Shown here piece by piece: positions 13,708 through 21,550 of a stretch of DNA of 32,553 nt (positions are counted from its first letter, which is position 1; each line of letters starts with the position of its first letter). This DNA is from Acidimicrobiia bacterium. Its GTDB lineage: Bacteria; Actinomycetota; Acidimicrobiia; Acidimicrobiales; AC-14. The notes under the pieces were generated by a model, which saw only the letters and a list, made by a program, of their open reading frames with translations, ran no database searches and was not told where the DNA came from. The stretch spans positions 1 to 32,553 of the forward strand of contig JAHFUQ010000032.1 in the NCBI GenBank assembly GCA_023265045.1, in the 5' to 3' direction. Position numbers and translations under genes: made by a program.

Positions 13708-15036
13708 GTGGATGTGGTCGTCGGGATCGACGTGTCGACGGCCGAGGTGCGTGCCCTCGCCCTCGACGCGCACGGCCGCGTGCACGGCCGAGGGCGGGCG
13801 CCGCTCGCAGCTCCGACATCGCCGATGCCGGGCCACCGCGAGCAGGACGCCCGCTCGTGGGGGCCCGCCGCCGCCGCTGCGTTCCGGGACGCGTCCGCAG
13901 GTTTGCCGGTCGTCGCCGTGAGCGTGTGCGCCACGTCGGGCACACTGGTCGCGCTCGACCGCGACGGGGCGCCGATCGGCCCCGCCCTCATGTACAACGA
14001 CCAGCGCGACCGGCTGGCCTGGCTGGCGCACAACCGGCCCGGTGCGCAGCGGTTGGCCCACGCATCCGATGTCGTCGTCGCCCACCTCGTCGGCGGCGCC
14101 ACGCCGACCGACTGGAGCCACGCCCTCAAGAGCGGGTACGACCCCGAGACCGGCGCGTGGCGGTTGGACGGCGTGCCGGCGCACCTCCTGCCTGACGTGG
14201 TTCCCCCGACGACGGTGGTCGGGCGAACCGGGGGCGCGGAGGTTCGCCTCGGCATGACCGACGGGTGCGCGTCCCAGATCGCCGCGGGCGCAGCCGAGCC
14301 GGGCCGGTTCGCCTCGGTCCTCGGCACGACGTTGGTGCTCAAGGGGGCCACGGCGGAGCGCCTCCGCGACCCGGCGGGCGTCGTCTACTGCCACCGCCAT
14401 CCGGACGGGTGGTGGCTGCCCGGCGGTGCGTCGAACACCGGCGGTGCGGCCCTAGCGGGGTTCGACGACTTGGCCCATTGGGACGAGCGCGCGGGTGAGC
14501 ACGGCCCCGCCCACCACGTGGCGTACCCGCTCGTGCGTCGCGGCGAGCGGTTCCCGTTCCTTGATCCGGACGCCGAAGCGTTCGTGCTGGGACAGGCCCA
14601 TGGGGAGGTGGACCGCTACCGCGCCGCGCTGGAAGGGGTCGCGTTTGTCGAACGCCTGGGCTACGAGCGTCTGGCTGAGCTCGGCGCGCCCAAGCCGCCG
14701 TCAGCTGTCGTGGCCACCGGTCGGGGAAGTGCGAGCCTGGTGTGGAACCGCATCCGGGCGACGGTCCTGGGCGTTCCCCTCGAGGCTGCGCCCCACGCCA
14801 GCACCGCGCGTGGCGCGGCCATCCTCGCGGCGGCGGGCAGCCTGCACCCGGACCTTTCGTCCGCGGCTGCGGCGATGGCGGTCACGGGCGCCGCCGTCGA
14901 TCCCGACGAGTCCGAGCGCGATGCGCTGGAGGAGAGCTACCGGCGCTTCGTGTCGGAGATCAGGGCCCGCGCCGCGAGCCGTCCGGGCGTGCCGGCGATC
15001 CCGCCCGTGGGGTTCGTGCCCGCGCCCGAGATGTAG
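13708..15036 (+). CDS. FGGY-family carbohydrate kinase, D-ribulokinase-like
   Basis: The 442-residue protein has the FGGY two-lobed ATPase fold. The phosphate-1 loop is near the start ('VVVGIDVSTAEVRALALD'). The middle segment 'GMTDGCASQIAAGAAEPGRF' contains the catalytic Asp. 'SVLGTTLVLKG' is the phosphate-2 loop, and the C-terminal lobe has 'AVVATGRGSASLVWNRIRA'. The G-T-T-L-V-L-K pattern and short length resemble the plant/cyanobacterial D-ribulose kinases (SePSK/AtXK-1) more than classical xylulokinases. It would phosphorylate a ketopentose with ATP. It starts at GTG 13708 with a weak ribosome site. The last 33 codons overlap the 3' end of the convergent oxidoreductase, and the tail 'RPGVPAIPPVGFVPAPEM' is probably an antisense by-product of that overlap. 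Confidence 0.85.
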   Translation: MDVVVGIDVSTAEVRALALDAHGRVHGRGRAPLAAPTSPMPGHREQDARSWGPAAAAAFRDASAGLPVVAVSVCATSGTLVALDRDGAPIGPALMYNDQRDRLAWLAHNRPGAQRLAHASDVVVAHLVGGATPTDWSHALKSGYDPETGAWRLDGVPAHLLPDVVPPTTVVGRTGGAEVRLGMTDGCASQIAAGAAEPGRFASVLGTTLVLKGATAERLRDPAGVVYCHRHPDGWWLPGGASNTGGAALAGFDDLAHWDERAGEHGPAHHVAYPLVRRGERFPFLDPDAEAFVLGQAHGEVDRYRAALEGVAFVERLGYERLAELGAPKPPSAVVATGRGSASLVWNRIRATVLGVPLEAAPHASTARGAAILAAAGSLHPDLSSAAAAMAVTGAAVDPDESERDALEESYRRFVSEIRARAASRPGVPAIPPVGFVPAPEM

Positions 15037-16535
15037 AGGCCGCTGACGGGCGTGCGGTGCGATCCCAGGCGGCGGGTGGGGCGCAGGGGGCCGAGCTGGT
15101 CAAGGGCGATGTCGAGGTGCATGGGGTGGGCGCCGGGCCAGCCGCCGTCGTCGTGCATCCAGTCGGGGGTCCACTCCGCCACGCCGACGATCGTGTCGCG
15201 GAAGCCGGGGGCCCGGCGCTCGACCTCGTCCAGGCTGCGCTCGATGAACCGGGCGCCGTTCGCATCCCAGCCGCCGCGGGCGATCTCGGCCGGCGCCGCC
15301 GGGCACGCCAGGTAGACGGTGTGGTGGCCGGCCGGCGCCAGGCCGCCGTCGATGGCCGAGCTGGTGAAGGCGTAGAGGGGGATCCGGTCGGGGAGCTCGA
15401 ACGCCTCGGCCTGGGCCCAGGCCCGGCTGAGGTCGTCCACGTGGTCGACGTAGCTCTGGAGCCCGTTCCAGTCCCCAGGCCGGCTGTTGACGTACGGCGG
15501 CAGGGCGGTGGTCGCCACGTGGATCACCGCTTGCACGACGTTGCCGCGTCGCGCCGCGGCCAAGTCGGCGCCGGCGGCGCCGCCGAGTGGAGGGTCGAGC
15601 AGCTCGAGCAGGGCGAGCTTGGGATCGATGGCGGTGACCACCTCCGAGGCCGCGATGCGCTCGCCGCCGTCGGTGACGACCGCGGCTACACGCCCGCCCG
15701 CGGTTTCGATGCGCGCGACGCGGGCCGAGCACCGCAGCTCCCCGCCGGACGAGCGGAGCCGGCGCACCAGCGCGTCGGTCAGGCCCTGCGAACCGCCGCG
15801 GGCGTGCCACTGCCCGAACAGGTGGTAGGCCGCCTGCCAGTAGGCGAACAGGGCGCCGCCGGGCGTCATCGGGCCGACGCCGCCGTGGGCGGCGAAGGCG
15901 GCGACCGGCCCTCGCGTCAGGTCCGATGGCAACCATCGCCGGAGCAGCGAGTCGTAGGGGCCGAGGGCGTCGCGCAAGGTGGTGATCGGGTCATGGCGTA
16001 ACGCGCGCCAGAGCCCTCGGGCCCGGGCGGGAACGTCGCGGGTCCCCCGGACGGTGGGGAGGATCGCCTGCACCACGGGGATGGAGGCGCCCATGAAGGC
16101 GCGGTAGGCGTCGGCCTCGGCGCGGTCGATCTCGGCGATCGAGTCGACGGTGGCGTCGATGGACCGGTGGAACCGGACGCGCCGCCCGTCGGCGTGCACC
16201 GCCACTGAGAAAGGGTCCATCTCGAGGTACTCGAGCCCGGCGTCGGCGAGGTCGAGCTCGGCGGGGATCGACGTCATGTTGATGATGTTGTGGGCCACCG
16301 AGTGGAGGTCGAAGCGGTAGCCGGGCAGGCGGGGCCGCTCCTCCGTGCGGGCGCCGCCGCCGGGCCGGTCGAGGGCCTCCAGCACGAGCACGTCGCGCCC
16401 CGCCTGGGCCAGGTAGCAGGCGGCCACCAGCCCGTTGTGGCCGGCGCCGACCACGACGACGGGTCGGTTAGCGACCGAGGGGGCCGACCTGCTCCTCGTG
16501 GCCCGGGACGGCCCCGACGAAGTCGATGAGCTCAC
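14937..16535 (-). CDS. FAD-dependent oxidoreductase of the phytoene desaturase (CrtI) type
   Basis: The 532-residue protein has an N-terminal dinucleotide-binding motif (about 27-45, 'VVVVGAGHNGLVAACYLAQAG') followed by 'VLVLEALDRPGGGARTEE'. The C-terminal FAD-contact motif is 'GLYISGAGTNPTGGIAGTPG'. Both are typical of CrtI/amine-oxidase-like NAD(P)/FAD oxidoreductases. There is no signal peptide. Family members desaturate carotenoids or oxidise other lipid-like substrates; no other carotenoid gene is present here, so the substrate is unknown. The start is GTG 16535, because no later start precedes the Rossmann beta strand, and it overlaps the end of the emfourin-like gene by 68 bases. It also overlaps the convergent kinase by 100 bases. 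Confidence 0.88.
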   Translation of the reverse strand: MSSSTSSGPSRATRSRSAPSVANRPVVVVGAGHNGLVAACYLAQAGRDVLVLEALDRPGGGARTEERPRLPGYRFDLHSVAHNIINMTSIPAELDLADAGLEYLEMDPFSVAVHADGRRVRFHRSIDATVDSIAEIDRAEADAYRAFMGASIPVVQAILPTVRGTRDVPARARGLWRALRHDPITTLRDALGPYDSLLRRWLPSDLTRGPVAAFAAHGGVGPMTPGGALFAYWQAAYHLFGQWHARGGSQGLTDALVRRLRSSGGELRCSARVARIETAGGRVAAVVTDGGERIAASEVVTAIDPKLALLELLDPPLGGAAGADLAAARRGNVVQAVIHVATTALPPYVNSRPGDWNGLQSYVDHVDDLSRAWAQAEAFELPDRIPLYAFTSSAIDGGLAPAGHHTVYLACPAAPAEIARGGWDANGARFIERSLDEVERRAPGFRDTIVGVAEWTPDWMHDDGGWPGAHPMHLDIALDQLGPLRPTRRLGSHRTPVSGLYISGAGTNPTGGIAGTPGRLAARALISDTKRR

Positions 16536-16770
16536 GCTGCGCGTCGGTGAGGTCCGCCTCGCCCAGGCCGACGCGCGTGCGCTGGCCGCCGTCCTCGACG
16601 GTGATCAGGTACGCGGGCTGATTGGGCTGAGGGTCGTGGGAGACCAGGCCGGCGTGTTCGACCTTGGCCCGCAACTGGTCGGCGTCCTCCGGCGCCAGCG
16701 CCGCGGTGTCGGCGGTGGTCGTGGTCACGACGGGCACCAGTCCGCCAGCTACGACGATGGTGACCCTCAG
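16468..16770 (-). CDS. Emfourin-like inhibitor of the M4 protease, probable CTG start
   Basis: The 100-residue frame begins 'RVTIVVAGGLVPVVTTTTADTAAL' (split across residues 2-25), continues with the helix 'PEDADQLRAKVEHAGLV' and the strand pair 'PAYLITVEDGGQRTRVGL', and ends with 'LTDAQRELIDFV'. This is the pattern of emfourin (M4in), the protealysin inhibitor encoded beside protealysin in Serratia. No ATG, GTG or TTG lies at the right place. A CTG at 16770 overlaps the protease TGA as CTGA, mimicking the ATGA coupling used elsewhere in this window, and starting later would remove the first beta strand. It is cytoplasmic and presumably blocks the M4 protease until needed. Confidence 0.75.
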   Translation of the reverse strand: MRVTIVVAGGLVPVVTTTTADTAALAPEDADQLRAKVEHAGLVSHDPQPNQPAYLITVEDGGQRTRVGLGEADLTDAQRELIDFVGAVPGHEEQVGPLGR

Positions 16771-17846
16771 AGCACGCCGACCTTGTGCCAGGCGTCCTTG
16801 ACCGCCTTCTGCTCCTTGCCGTCCTTCCCGAACAAGGCGCCCGCGGAGGCGATGGTGGCGTTGGCGGCGTCGACGAACTGGGAGTTGGCCCGCAGCTTGT
16901 TGAGCAGGGTGTCGTACCAGATCGGTCCGGCTTTTTCCCACGAGTACCCGCCGAGGGCGGTGGCGGCGAGGTAGAACGCCTTGTTCGGGATGCCGGAGTT
17001 GATGTGGACGCCGCCGTTGTCGTTCTGCGGGTCGTTGTCGTCGGGGAGGTCCACGTAGTGGGCCATGTCCGCGGGCTGGTTGTCGTACTTGAACGCAGTG
17101 CCCGGATCCTTCATCGAGCGCAGCGCGACGCCCGGCAGCAGGGCGGTCCCGAGCACGCCTTCGCCGACGAGCCAATCGGCGTCGGCCACTGTCTCCTTGT
17201 TGACCCACTGCTTGACGATCGTGCCGAAGACGTCGGCGAAGGACTCGTTGAGCGCCCCCGACTGCTTGCTGTAGCGCAGGCCGGCGGTGAACTGGACGAC
17301 CCCGTGGGTCATCTCGTGGGCGATCACCGCGATGTCCTTGGTGAGGCTCCCCACCGCGAGGATGCGGCCGCTGCCGTCGCCGTAGACCATCTGGTTGCCG
17401 TTCCAGAACGCATTGTCGAACGCCCGGCCGTAGTGGACCGACGAGACCAGCTCCATGCCGCCGTCGTCGAGGCTCGTGCGCTTGAGGACGTCGTGGTAGA
17501 AGTCGTAGGTGTGGTCGGCGCCGTCGAACGCCTCGTTGACGGCGCCGTCGGCGGACGCTGGGTCGCCTTCGCCCCGCACCTTGTTGCCGGGGAGCCTGCT
17601 CAAGCCGCCGCTCTTCATGTCGTAGATCGTGCGCTTCTCGCCGGGCGGGGGGCCGAGCTTTTTCGCCAGCTCGGCGCCGGACAGGCCCAGTTGCTGGACG
17701 AGGGACCGCTGCGCCCGCAGCGTGGCGGACGCCGCGATAGTCCTGAGGGCGGCGGTGCGATCCTCCGCTTCGCCCTCCTCGGCGAGCTGGGCCAACACAA
17801 TCGGTGGGACGATGAAACAGCACGGATGGGTGGCGCGGTCCGTCAT
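16767..17846 (-). CDS. Protealysin-like M4 family zinc metalloprotease
   Basis: ATG 17846 follows a G-rich Shine-Dalgarno (GAGGGGGAG); the product is 359 residues. It opens with a short protealysin-type propeptide carrying 'PCCFIVPPIVL' (residues 8-18) instead of a signal peptide and long FTP propeptide. Zinc ligands and catalytic residues of thermolysin are all present: His177-Glu178-Met-Thr-His181 (HExxH), Glu201 in 'GALNESFADVFG', and the catalytic His in 'GGVHINSGIPNKAFY'. Lack of a Sec signal suggests cytoplasmic storage or non-classical release, as reported for protealysin. The downstream emfourin-like gene overlaps by four bases, forming a protease/inhibitor pair. It is divergent from the DM13 lipoprotein gene. 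Confidence 0.93.
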   Translation of the reverse strand: MTDRATHPCCFIVPPIVLAQLAEEGEAEDRTAALRTIAASATLRAQRSLVQQLGLSGAELAKKLGPPPGEKRTIYDMKSGGLSRLPGNKVRGEGDPASADGAVNEAFDGADHTYDFYHDVLKRTSLDDGGMELVSSVHYGRAFDNAFWNGNQMVYGDGSGRILAVGSLTKDIAVIAHEMTHGVVQFTAGLRYSKQSGALNESFADVFGTIVKQWVNKETVADADWLVGEGVLGTALLPGVALRSMKDPGTAFKYDNQPADMAHYVDLPDDNDPQNDNGGVHINSGIPNKAFYLAATALGGYSWEKAGPIWYDTLLNKLRANSQFVDAANATIASAGALFGKDGKEQKAVKDAWHKVGVL

Positions 17847-18007
17847 GGCTCCCCCTCGCTCGTTGGGTGACGCCGACCTTACTTTCGCCGAGGCCCGGCG
17901 CCGCCGCGCGGCCTGGGTCGGTCGCCGCGCGCGCCGATGGCGCCCGAGTTGGGGAAGACTTACGTGGCCGTTCAACGGTGGAAGACGTGCATGAAGGAGG
18001 TACGGAC

Positions 18008-18856
18008 TTGTCCAGTCACCCCGCGCTGCACCGGGCGTCGCTCGTCGCCCTCGCCGCCTGCTGGGTCCTCGCCAGTGCGTGCAGTGATTCGAAGACCGGC
18101 GACACGGCGGCGCCCACGACGACGGCGCCCGCCATCGCCTTCCCCTCGACGCTCAGCACCGCCCCGCCGATCGTCTCCAACAGCGACCCGACCAGGGCCG
18201 CGCCCCGCTGGGAGCAGGTGAAAGTCGTCACCGGGAACGCCAGCATGGAGGTCGGGCCGCTCACCATCTCGCCCTCGGCCGTGCAATGGCGGGTGAAATG
18301 GAACTGCGAGGGCGGCAGCTTCATCATCAACACGACGCCGGCGCTCCCCAAGCCGGGCCCGCTCGTCTCCAGCGGCTGCCCCTCCTCCGGCGAAGGCTTC
18401 GCCCGCCTCACCGGCCAAGTGACGCTGCAGGTCGTGGGCTCCGGGCCGTGGAAGGCCACCGTCGAGCAGCAGGTCGACAGCCCGCTCGACGAGCCTCCGT
18501 TGCCGGAGATGGCCACCGCGCCGGTGATCGGCAAGGGGGCCTTCTACAACGTCGAGAAGACGGGCAAGGGCGCCCTCACTCTCTACCGCCTGAGCGACGG
18601 CCGGCGGGCGTTGCGCTTCGAACCCGGCTTCGACGTGATCAACGATCCCGACCTCGTCATCTGGCTCAGCCCGCTGGCGAACCCCAAGACGAGCCGCGAG
18701 ATCTCCGACGCGCCCCACTACGAGCTTTCGGCGCTGAGGTCCACCAAGGGCTCGCAGAACTACATCCTGCCCAGCGACGCCCCCGCCGACCTCAAGACCG
18801 TGGGCCTGTTCTGCGTGCCGGTGCCCGCCATCTACATCGCGGCGACGCTGTCATGA
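18008..18856 (+). CDS. DM13-domain lipoprotein
   Basis: I chose TTG 18008 because AAGGAGG lies seven bases upstream and a lipoprotein signal follows: basic start, hydrophobic core, lipobox 'LASAC' with Cys at about residue 22. A Thr/Pro/Ala linker and a beta-rich middle with paired cysteines follow. The C-terminal 110 residues are a DM13 domain: 'GKGAFYNVEKTGKGALTLYR', 'LRFEPGFDVINDPDLVIWLS', 'KGSQNYILPSDA' and 'VGLFCVPVPAIYIAATL', including the conserved Cys. DM13 domains are proposed to take part in electron transfer at the cell surface. The stop overlaps the next gene's ATG (ATGA), so it is coupled to a haloperoxidase-like lipoprotein. The protein should sit on the outer face of the membrane. 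Confidence 0.82.
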   Translation: MSSHPALHRASLVALAACWVLASACSDSKTGDTAAPTTTAPAIAFPSTLSTAPPIVSNSDPTRAAPRWEQVKVVTGNASMEVGPLTISPSAVQWRVKWNCEGGSFIINTTPALPKPGPLVSSGCPSSGEGFARLTGQVTLQVVGSGPWKATVEQQVDSPLDEPPLPEMATAPVIGKGAFYNVEKTGKGALTLYRLSDGRRALRFEPGFDVINDPDLVIWLSPLANPKTSREISDAPHYELSALRSTKGSQNYILPSDAPADLKTVGLFCVPVPAIYIAATLS

Positions 18857-20289
18857 GGCGGGCGATCACTCTCACCGCAGTGGCGGCGAGCCTCGGCGCC
18901 CTTCTCACCGCGTGCGGCGGCGACGGTGCCGCCAAGTTCACCGGCGCGGGCGTCGAGGCCAAGGCAGGGACCTGGAGGACCTACATCATCAGCTCGGGAT
19001 CGGAGATCAAGGTGCCGGCCCCGCCGACGGGGTCCAAGGCCGCCAGCGAGCAGAAGGAAGTCGAACGGCTTGCCGGCGAGCGGTCCCAGCAGGTGCAGGA
19101 CGCCGTCAAGCAGTGGAACCCGCCGGTCGCTATCCGGCCGTGGATGGACCTGAACATCGAGCTGGTGTCCCACGGCGGGGTGAAGGACCCGCCCACCGCG
19201 TCGCGGAGCTACGCCGCCACCAGCATCGCCATGTACGACGCCATCGTCGCCGCCTGGGACTGGAAGTACGAGTACAACCGCAAGGCGCCGACCGGCGTGC
19301 AGACGCTGACCGATGCGGGCGGCGCGCCGTCGTACCCGTCCGAGCACGCGGCCATCGCCGGCGCGGCGTCCACCGTCCTCAACTACCTGTTCCCGGCCGA
19401 GCCCGTCGGGACCTTCGACGACCTCGCCAAGCAAGCGGCGGACTCGCGCGTGCAGGCGGGGGTGAACTTCCGCAGCGACGTCGACGCGGGCTTGGCCCTC
19501 GGCCGGGCCGTCGGCGAAAAGGTGATCGCCCGCCTCAAGGCCGACGGGTACGACAAGAAGTGGGACGGAACGCGCCCCGCCGGCATCGGCGGCCCGCCCC
19601 AGTTCTGGGAGCAGCCTCCCGGGATCATCACGCCGCCGGTGCAGCCCCTCGCCGGCACGTGGAAGCCGTGGGTGCTGAGCAAGGGCGACCAGTTCCGGGC
19701 CCCCGCGCCGGCGCCCTACGGGTCGCCGCAGTTCATGACCGAGCTGAACGAGGTCAAGACGGTGAAGGCCAACCTCACCGACGCGCAGAAGTCGATCGCC
19801 CAGTTCTGGGCCGGGGGCGCGGGGACGGCCCTGCCTCCGGGCCTCTGGAACCAGATCGCGTTCGTCTACATCGAGGGCACCCACCAGGACGTGCCGCGCG
19901 CGGCGCGGATCATCGCGGCGCTCAACGCGGGCGAGGCGGACGCCGCCATCGCGGTGTGGGACACCAAGTTCACGTACTGGAGCCCGCGCCCGCTCAACGC
20001 CATGCGCAGCCTCGGGCTCGATCCGACGTGGACGTCGTTCCTCCCGACGCCCATCTTCCCGTCGTACGTGTCCGGCCACGCCGGGTTCTCGGGCGCCGCC
20101 GCCGGCATCCTGTCGTACTTCTTCCCCAGCGAGGCGGCGACGTTCGAAGCCAAGGCCCAGGAGGCGGCCCTGTCACGGCTCTATGGCGGCATCCACTTCC
20201 GCTCTGACAACGAGGTCGGGCTCGACCTCGGCCACAAGGTCGGCCAAGCGGTGGTGGACCGGGTCAAGCAGGACGGCGCCGGGACCTAG
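18853..20289 (+). CDS. Vanadium-haloperoxidase/PAP2-like lipoprotein with duplicated PAP2 unit
   Basis: The 478-residue protein starts at ATG 18853 (ATGA overlap with the DM13 gene) and has a lipobox 'LLTAC' at about residue 20. The C-terminal half holds a complete PAP2/vanadate-binding signature: Lys372, Arg379-Pro380, Ser407-Gly408-His409, Ser441-Arg442, His448 and Asp452. The N-terminal half contains a matching but degenerate unit, 'SYPSEHAAIAGAAS' (His165) and 'SRVQAGVNFRSD', in which Asn205 replaces the catalytic His448. It is either a secreted haloperoxidase (halide plus hydrogen peroxide) or an acid phosphatase; sequence alone does not decide. It is exported and lipid-anchored with its DM13 partner. 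Its TAG stop is shared with the convergent gene. Confidence 0.85.
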   Translation: MRRAITLTAVAASLGALLTACGGDGAAKFTGAGVEAKAGTWRTYIISSGSEIKVPAPPTGSKAASEQKEVERLAGERSQQVQDAVKQWNPPVAIRPWMDLNIELVSHGGVKDPPTASRSYAATSIAMYDAIVAAWDWKYEYNRKAPTGVQTLTDAGGAPSYPSEHAAIAGAASTVLNYLFPAEPVGTFDDLAKQAADSRVQAGVNFRSDVDAGLALGRAVGEKVIARLKADGYDKKWDGTRPAGIGGPPQFWEQPPGIITPPVQPLAGTWKPWVLSKGDQFRAPAPAPYGSPQFMTELNEVKTVKANLTDAQKSIAQFWAGGAGTALPPGLWNQIAFVYIEGTHQDVPRAARIIAALNAGEADAAIAVWDTKFTYWSPRPLNAMRSLGLDPTWTSFLPTPIFPSYVSGHAGFSGAAAGILSYFFPSEAATFEAKAQEAALSRLYGGIHFRSDNEVGLDLGHKVGQAVVDRVKQDGAGT

Positions 20290-20540
20290 CAGGACTCGCC
20301 GGGCGGGGGCTGGACCAGGATGCGGGGGTAGTCGCACGAGTCGGGGGCGGACGGCCCGTCGCACCACGTCGTCTCGACGCGGATGGTGTCGCCGCGGTCG
20401 GCGAGCCAGGTGCGGATGGCCTCTGGTTTGCGTGCGACGTTCGCCACGCCACCCGCGACACGGACCCAGTCGGCGTTCGGTTGATGCCGGCGCTCGAACT
20501 CGGCCACCGTCACCCAACCCTCGCCCGCCGCGGTGTTCAC
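20286..20540 (-). CDS. Small uncharacterised protein coupled to Pnkp
   Basis: The 84-residue product starts at GTG 20540, whose GTGA overlaps the stop of the Pnkp ligase part. The sequence begins 'NTAAGEGWVTVAEFERRHQP' and continues with a helix 'RKPEAIRTWLADRGD', a beta strand 'TIRVETTWCDG', two cysteines and a Pro-rich end. I recognise no family. Translational coupling to the RNA-repair genes suggests an accessory factor. The stop TAG lies in the same CTAG as the stop of the convergent PAP2 gene. Confidence 0.6.
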   Translation of the reverse strand: MNTAAGEGWVTVAEFERRHQPNADWVRVAGGVANVARKPEAIRTWLADRGDTIRVETTWCDGPSAPDSCDYPRILVQPPPGESC

Positions 20541-21550
20541 AGGCGGGGGTCGACCGGTTCGCTCTCTAGGGCCAGGACGCCGAAGACGCACTCGTGCACG
20601 CGGTAGAGGGGCTCGCCGGCGACGAATCGCTCGAGCGCCTCGATGCCCAGGGCGAATTCGCGCAGCGCCAGCGAGCGCTTGTGGCCCAGCCCGCGCGACC
20701 GGAGGAGGACGAGGTTCTCCTCGGCCGTGTACTCGGGGCCGTAGATGATCCGCAGGTACTCGGCGCCGCGGCACTTGATCCCCGGCTGCGTGAGGCCCTT
20801 CGGCCCGTGGTGCACCGCCTCGGCCGGCTTCACCACCATCCCCTCGCCTCCTTGGGCAGTGAGCTGCTCCCACCACGCCGTGGCGTCGGCTTCGGAGGCT
20901 GGGTCGTCGAGGTCGACGGTGACGGCGGCCGTGGGCCGGAAGACGCTCGGGTCAGATGCCGCGAGCCTCCCCAGCACCTGCAGGTGCCAGGCGTGGCCGG
21001 TGAGCGCGTGGACCTTGCCCTCGCCGGCCAGGACCTGGAACGGCGCCAGCCGCAGGTCCGCCACCGAGCGGACCGGCCAGCAGTACCGGCGGTAGGCGTC
21101 CACGAACTGGGCAGCCATGGTGCGCCGGTCCGCCGTCCGGGTGAGGAGGGCGTCCACGTCCAGGCCATGGCCGAGGGTCGCCTGGAGCACGTCAACCTCG
21201 GCGGCGAGGGTGGCGGTGGCGGCCGCGCCGACGGAGGCGTACTGGCGGCGCAGCAACTCCTCCGCCTTCGCCGACCACGGGAGGAGCTCGGCGTCGAGCA
21301 CGAGCCAGTCGGTGGCGAGCTCGTCCCAAAGGTTGGTCGACGTGAGCGCGGCGCGCACCTTGTCCAGCAGCGCACCCTCCTGAGCCGCGTCGTTGAAGAA
21401 GGGACGCCCGGTGCGGGTGACGATCCTGCCTGCCGCGCCGCTGCCGCGGCCGGTCACGCCGAACCGTCGCTCCGCGACTGTCTCATCGCGGCACACGACG
21501 ACGACGGCGCGCGAGCCCATGTGCTTCTCCTCGCACACCACCCGGGTCAC
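20537..21550 (-). CDS. pnkp: Pnkp, C-terminal ligase part (separated by a frame change)
   Basis: This 337-codon frame holds the adenylyltransferase (ligase) domain of bacterial Pnkp, which seals repaired RNA ends. The nucleotidyl lysine lies in 'VVCEEKHMGSRAVVVVC', followed by further ligase elements ('TGRPFF', 'DAELLPWSAKAEELL', 'GGEGMVVKP', 'KCRGAEYLRIIYGPEY'). The frame stays open upstream and already reads homologous protein ('GLLEHPAEAF') before the GTG used here, so the true join is near 21612-21616. There the kinase-phosphatase frame crosses a run of five C. With four C the two parts fuse into one protein of about 850 residues, the normal Pnkp size. Confidence 0.85.
   Translation of the reverse strand: MTRVVCEEKHMGSRAVVVVCRDETVAERRFGVTGRGSGAAGRIVTRTGRPFFNDAAQEGALLDKVRAALTSTNLWDELATDWLVLDAELLPWSAKAEELLRRQYASVGAAATATLAAEVDVLQATLGHGLDVDALLTRTADRRTMAAQFVDAYRRYCWPVRSVADLRLAPFQVLAGEGKVHALTGHAWHLQVLGRLAASDPSVFRPTAAVTVDLDDPASEADATAWWEQLTAQGGEGMVVKPAEAVHHGPKGLTQPGIKCRGAEYLRIIYGPEYTAEENLVLLRSRGLGHKRSLALREFALGIEALERFVAGEPLYRVHECVFGVLALESEPVDPRL

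Noticed and set aside
13567-14400. 277-codon minus-strand frame opposite the sugar kinase
   Set aside because: It is antisense to conserved kinase motifs and has no domain or ribosome site.
16801-17823. Upstream extension of the emfourin-like frame across the M4 protease
   Set aside because: It lies in another frame of the protease gene and is Arg/Pro/Gly-rich shadow sequence; only the part after 16770 has protein character.
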